Assembly: GCF_000373385.1 (NCBI RefSeq)
Contig: NZ_KB891326.1
Span: 209,309-273,308 of the forward strand
Source of the DNA: Thiobacillus thioparus DSM 505
GTDB taxonomy: Bacteria; Pseudomonadota; Gammaproteobacteria; Burkholderiales; Thiobacillaceae
Direction: 5' to 3'
Length of the DNA stretch: 64,000 nt
The translations under genes and the position numbers were made by a program. Below the pieces are notes generated by a model that had not been told where the DNA came from, ran no database searches, and worked only from the letters and a program-made list of their open reading frames with translations. Positions 59,524-64,000 of the stretch are shown one piece after another. Within the stretch, counting starts at the first letter, position 1, and each line of letters starts with the position of its first letter.

Positions 59524-60936
59524 ATGCCCATCATAAAAACAAAGGGATGGATCGGGAGATTGGCTGCACTGGCGCTGACACTGGCACTGGCTGCCTGCGG
59601 TCGTCCCATTCCACCGTCCGAAACCAGCGGCGAATTGCAGGTGGGCGTACGCAACAGCCCTGCGACCTACTATATCGCCCGTAACGGCGAGGCTGCCGGC
59701 TTCGAACACGATTTGATCCAGGCATACGGCCAGTCGCAGAACTGGACGCTCGCGTGGACGACGAAGCCCCGGCCCGAAGCCCTGTTCGACTTGCTTGAGA
59801 ACCGCCAGATCCATCTGGCGGCAGCGACCTTGCCGCAAGCGGTAGTCAAGGATCGCCATCTGATTGCCGGCCCGGTTTTATTCGAGACACCGGTCCATAT
59901 CGTCTATCGCGCCAGCGAGCAGGCACCTCGCGACATCGCTGCCCTGTCCGGCAAGAAGCTGGCATTGATCATCGGTTCCGGCCATACGCCCATGCTGATG
60001 CGTCTGAAGCGCAAGTATCCCAAGCTGTCCTGGTCCGCGCTGGACAATGTCTGGCCGGACGAACTGCTGGCGCAACTGCAGGCCGGCAAATACGACGCGG
60101 TGGTCATCAACGGCATGGATTTCGATCCCGTGCGCACCTTCTATCCCGAACTGGCGGTGGCCTTCGACCTGCCCGACACCCAGAAGATCGTATGGGCGCT
60201 GCCGAAACACAGCTCGCTCATCCTGCGCAATTCGCTGGTCCGCTTCATCGAACAGGCGCGCAGGGACGGCACCATCAAACGCATCTACGAGCGTTACTTC
60301 GGCCACGTCAAGCGGCTGGACAGCACGGACATCCTCGGTATCATGCAACGCCGTCCACAACGCCTGCCGGATCTGCGCCGATATTTCCAGGAAGCCCAGA
60401 CGCTCACCGGCATCGACTGGCGTCTGCTGGCCGCGATCGGCTATCAGGAATCACAGTGGGATCCGTCTGCCACCTCGCCGACCGGTGTGCGTGGTTTGAT
60501 GATGCTGACCGCCGAAACGGCCGACCGCATGGGGATCGGCAATCGGCTCAATGCACGTCAGAGCATCCTCGGCGGCGCACGCTACCTAGCCATGCTGAAG
60601 GATGCACTGCCTGCCCGCATTCCCGAGCCCGATCGCACCTGGCTGGCGTTGGCTGCCTACAACCAGGGGCAGGGCCATCTGGAAGATGCGCGACGCATCG
60701 CGCAAGCGCGCGGCGGCAGTCCGGACAGCTGGGCGGACGTGAAAGCGGCCCTGCCCTATCTGGGCCGCGGCGACTTTGCCAAGGTAATGAAATACGGCTA
60801 TGCCCGCGGCACCGAGGCATTGCTGTTCGCCGAGAACATCCGCAATTACTACGACATCCTGATGCGGCTGGAGCCCGAATACAACCCGCTGATCAATCTG
60901 GGAAACAGCGAAGCCGGCCTGCCTACACCCGGCTGA
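59524..60936 (+). CDS. mltF: Membrane-bound lytic transglycosylase F
   Basis: The 470-residue outer-membrane lipoprotein (lipobox LALAAC) has a periplasmic binding-type domain (about residues 40-265, LQVGVRNSPATYYI) and a C-terminal SLT domain with the catalytic Glu in AIGYQESQWDPSATSPTGVRGLMMLT. It cleaves peptidoglycan to 1,6-anhydromuropeptides. The ATG at 59524 is chosen; the open frame runs 13 codons further up from a TTG. Confidence 0.92.
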   Translation: MPIIKTKGWIGRLAALALTLALAACGRPIPPSETSGELQVGVRNSPATYYIARNGEAAGFEHDLIQAYGQSQNWTLAWTTKPRPEALFDLLENRQIHLAAATLPQAVVKDRHLIAGPVLFETPVHIVYRASEQAPRDIAALSGKKLALIIGSGHTPMLMRLKRKYPKLSWSALDNVWPDELLAQLQAGKYDAVVINGMDFDPVRTFYPELAVAFDLPDTQKIVWALPKHSSLILRNSLVRFIEQARRDGTIKRIYERYFGHVKRLDSTDILGIMQRRPQRLPDLRRYFQEAQTLTGIDWRLLAAIGYQESQWDPSATSPTGVRGLMMLTAETADRMGIGNRLNARQSILGGARYLAMLKDALPARIPEPDRTWLALAAYNQGQGHLEDARRIAQARGGSPDSWADVKAALPYLGRGDFAKVMKYGYARGTEALLFAENIRNYYDILMRLEPEYNPLINLGNSEAGLPTPG

Positions 60937-60958
60937 CCTGCCACGCCAAAAGTCCCCT

Positions 60959-62297
<1,339 letters not shown>

Positions 62298-62313
62298 CTA
62301 GAGGTGCGTGAAA

Positions 62314-64000
62314 TTAGGCCGCTTCGACCATCCCTACCGCTTCATCCACATCGACCGCGACGATGCGCGACACGCCCTGTTCCTGCATGGTGACACCGGC
62401 CAGGTGCTGCGCCATTTCCATGGTGACGCGGTTGTGGGTGATGAAGAGGAACTGCGTATGGTCGGACATCGCCTTGACGAGGTTGCAGTAACGCTCGGTA
62501 TTGGCGTCGTCGAGCGGCGCGTCGACCTCGTCCAGCAGGCAGAACGGCGCCGGGTTGAGCTTGAACATGGCGAACACCAGCGACAGCGCGGTGAGCGTCT
62601 TCTCTCCGCCGGACAGCAAGTGGATCGAGGCGTTCTTCTTGCCGGGCGGCTGCGCGAACACCTGCACGCCGGCATCGAGCAGTTCGTCGCCGGTGAGAAT
62701 GAGCCGTGCCTGGCCGCCACCGAACAGCTGCGGGAACAGCTCGCCCATGTGCTGGTTCACGGTATCGAATGTTTCCTTGAGCCGCGCGCGCGATTCCTGG
62801 TCGATGCGGCGGATCGCGTCTTCCAGCGTGGTGACGGCTTCTAGCAAGTCGGCACATTGCGCGGCGAGGTATTCGGAACGCTCCTGCGCCTGGGTCAGCT
62901 CGTCCAGTGCGGCGAGGTTGACCGCACCGAGCGCGGCGATCTCGTTCTGCAGGCGGTTGATATCGGCCTGCAATTGGCTGGGCTTGGGACTGTCGGCCAG
63001 GCCCGATTCGAGGCTGGCCTCGTCGGCAGCTGCCTCGCGCAGTTGCAGTTCGAACTGCGACTGCATCAGCATGGCTTCCTGGTTCTTGAGTTTCAACTGC
63101 TCGATGCTGCGGCGCAGCGGGTCGAGCCCCTGCTCGCAGGCCATCCGGGCCTCGTCATGACCGCGCAGTTGGGCGGTCAGCCCTTCCAGTGCATCGCGCG
63201 CGGCGGCCAGCGCGGCTTCGGTTTCGGTGCGCGTCGCCAGGGCTGCCTGCAACTCGGCATCCAGCGCGTCGGCTGGCAGGTGGCCCAATTCGTCGCGTGC
63301 CTGGGCCAGTCGGGCATCGTCGTCGGCGATTTCCTGTTCGATGCGTGCCAGCGTCTCGGCGAGTTCCTGGATCTTGTTGGTGCAGGTGGTCAGCGCGAAG
63401 CCGGCTTCCTGATGCCGCCGTTCGGCCGCTCGCTGCAGTTCGCGCGCATCGAACACCGCACGGTCGGCCTGGTCGCGCTGCTGACGCGCGGCATAGAGCG
63501 CTTCGCGGGCGGCCTCGTCCTGTGCGCGGTAGTCCTTGAGGCGAGCATCCAGTGTTTCCAGCATGGTGCGCTCGCCGGTTTGCTGACGGGTGACTTCCTC
63601 GAGTTCCTGCGTGATCTGCGCCGCCCGGCTCTGCACCCGCTCCACCGCCTGTTGCAGCCGCAGTAGTTCCATCTGTGCGGTGTGGTGGCGGTTTTGCGTC
63701 TGGCCGGTTTGCGCGCGCAAGGCCTGGATATCGCGCTGGCGCTCCATGTAGCCCTGCTGCGCCTCGGCGTAGGCGGCTTCGAGTTGGGCGACTTCATCAC
63801 GCAACCGTACCGCATCCGTCGTCAGCCGTTCGAGTTCGCGCCCGCGCGCAAGAATGCCTTCCACCGCAGTATGCGGCCCGTGGAACGTGACGCTGTGGCG
63901 GGTGAAGAGATGGCCTTGCGGCGTCACGACCGTTTCCCCGGCTGAGAGATTCGCTGTACGCGCGCGCGCAGCGTCCGCATCGTCGGCCCAGTACACGCCG
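62314..64000 (-). CDS. smc: Chromosome segregation protein SMC, C-terminal part (window edge)
   Basis: The frame is open to the right edge of the window; 560 or so residues of the C-terminal part are present. They cover the region after the hinge ([16 protein letters not shown]), a long coiled coil, and the C-terminal ATPase head with signature [20 protein letters not shown] and Walker [14 protein letters not shown]. The ATPase head pairs with an N-terminal Walker A outside the window. SMC compacts and segregates the chromosome. Confidence 0.93.
   Translation of the reverse strand, partial: GVYWADDADAARARTANLSAGETVVTPQGHLFTRHSVTFHGPHTAVEGILARGRELERLTTDAVRLRDEVAQLEAAYAEAQQGYMERQRDIQALRAQTGQTQNRHHTAQMELLRLQQAVERVQSRAAQITQELEEVTRQQTGERTMLETLDARLKDYRAQDEAAREALYAARQQRDQADRAVFDARELQRAAERRHQEAGFALTTCTNKIQELAETLARIEQEIADDDARLAQARDELGHLPADALDAELQAALATRTETEAALAAARDALEGLTAQLRGHDEARMACEQGLDPLRRSIEQLKLKNQEAMLMQSQFELQLREAAADEASLESGLADSPKPSQLQADINRLQNEIAALGAVNLAALDELTQAQERSEYLAAQCADLLEAVTTLEDAIRRIDQESRARLKETFDTVNQHMGELFPQLFGGGQARLILTGDELLDAGVQVFAQPPGKKNASIHLLSGGEKTLTALSLVFAMFKLNPAPFCLLDEVDAPLDDANTERYCNLVKAMSDHTQFLFITHNRVTMEMAQHLAGVTMQEQGVSRIVAVDVDEAVGMVEAA

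Overview
The window reads as chromosomal DNA from a sulfur-oxidising, one-carbon-using proteobacterium, most likely a Thiobacillus-like betaproteobacterium. That assignment is inferred from gene content: a DsrA-type sulfite reductase subunit, flavocytochrome-c-type sulfide dehydrogenase, an SBP56/methanethiol oxidase operon, NAD-dependent formate dehydrogenase, and tetrahydromethanopterin/methanofuran cofactor genes. There is no rRNA, CRISPR array or recognisable insertion sequence. The first 4 kb and the 17.5-28.9 kb block look AT-richer than the rest, which suggests a mosaic origin.

Layout. 1-3.9 kb: the end of an ABC importer of the nitrate/taurine type (ATPase fragment, permease, ATPase, binding protein), then an OsmC-like protein and a lipoyl-carrier protein. 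4.5-7.3 kb: a second sulfur-carrier module (OsmC-like, dihydrolipoamide dehydrogenase-like, second lipoyl carrier, rhodanese). 7.4-15.7 kb, all minus strand: a methanethiol oxidase block (mtoX, sco, mauG-like, ndh remnant, fae-like, small ferredoxin, FccB-like sulfide dehydrogenase, Tat-exported Rieske protein) with a CysB-like regulator. A cysteine-less DsrC/TusE-like gene is divergent from the regulator. 17.5-28.9 kb: a Rieske oxygenase operon followed by a second, paralogous ABC importer, a pseudo-amidohydrolase, an acetyltransferase and a TauE-type exporter. Two proteins here carry a Crp-like sensor domain fused to a Rieske ferredoxin and to an ABC permease. 29.3-35.8 kb: fdsGBA-fdhD-fdsD-folK. 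35.8-43.3 kb: folE2, a second SCO protein, an AcoR-like sigma-54 activator and H4MPT/methanofuran biosynthesis genes. 43.4-44.7 kb: an orphan dsrA. 45.1-49.7 kb: a MarR-controlled Emr-type efflux system. 49.9-54 kb: envelope and small proteins and PPK2. 54.4-59.1 kb: prkA-yeaH-spoVR. 59.4-64 kb: tRNA-Ser, mltF, serS and the end of smc.

How it fits together (inference). Methanethiol, or another C1-sulfur compound delivered by the importers and opened by the Rieske oxygenase, would give formaldehyde, sulfide or sulfite, and peroxide. Nearby genes can dispose of each: a Fae-like protein, H4MPT cofactor synthesis and formate dehydrogenase for carbon; FccB, lipoyl carriers, rhodanese, DsrA and TauE for sulfur; a MauG-like dihaem protein for peroxide. 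Sigma-54 promoters precede mtoX, the Rieske operon, the formate dehydrogenase operon and sco-folE2. The mtoX and formate dehydrogenase promoters share a 35-bp box at the same distance, which suggests one enhancer-binding regulator ties the pathway together.
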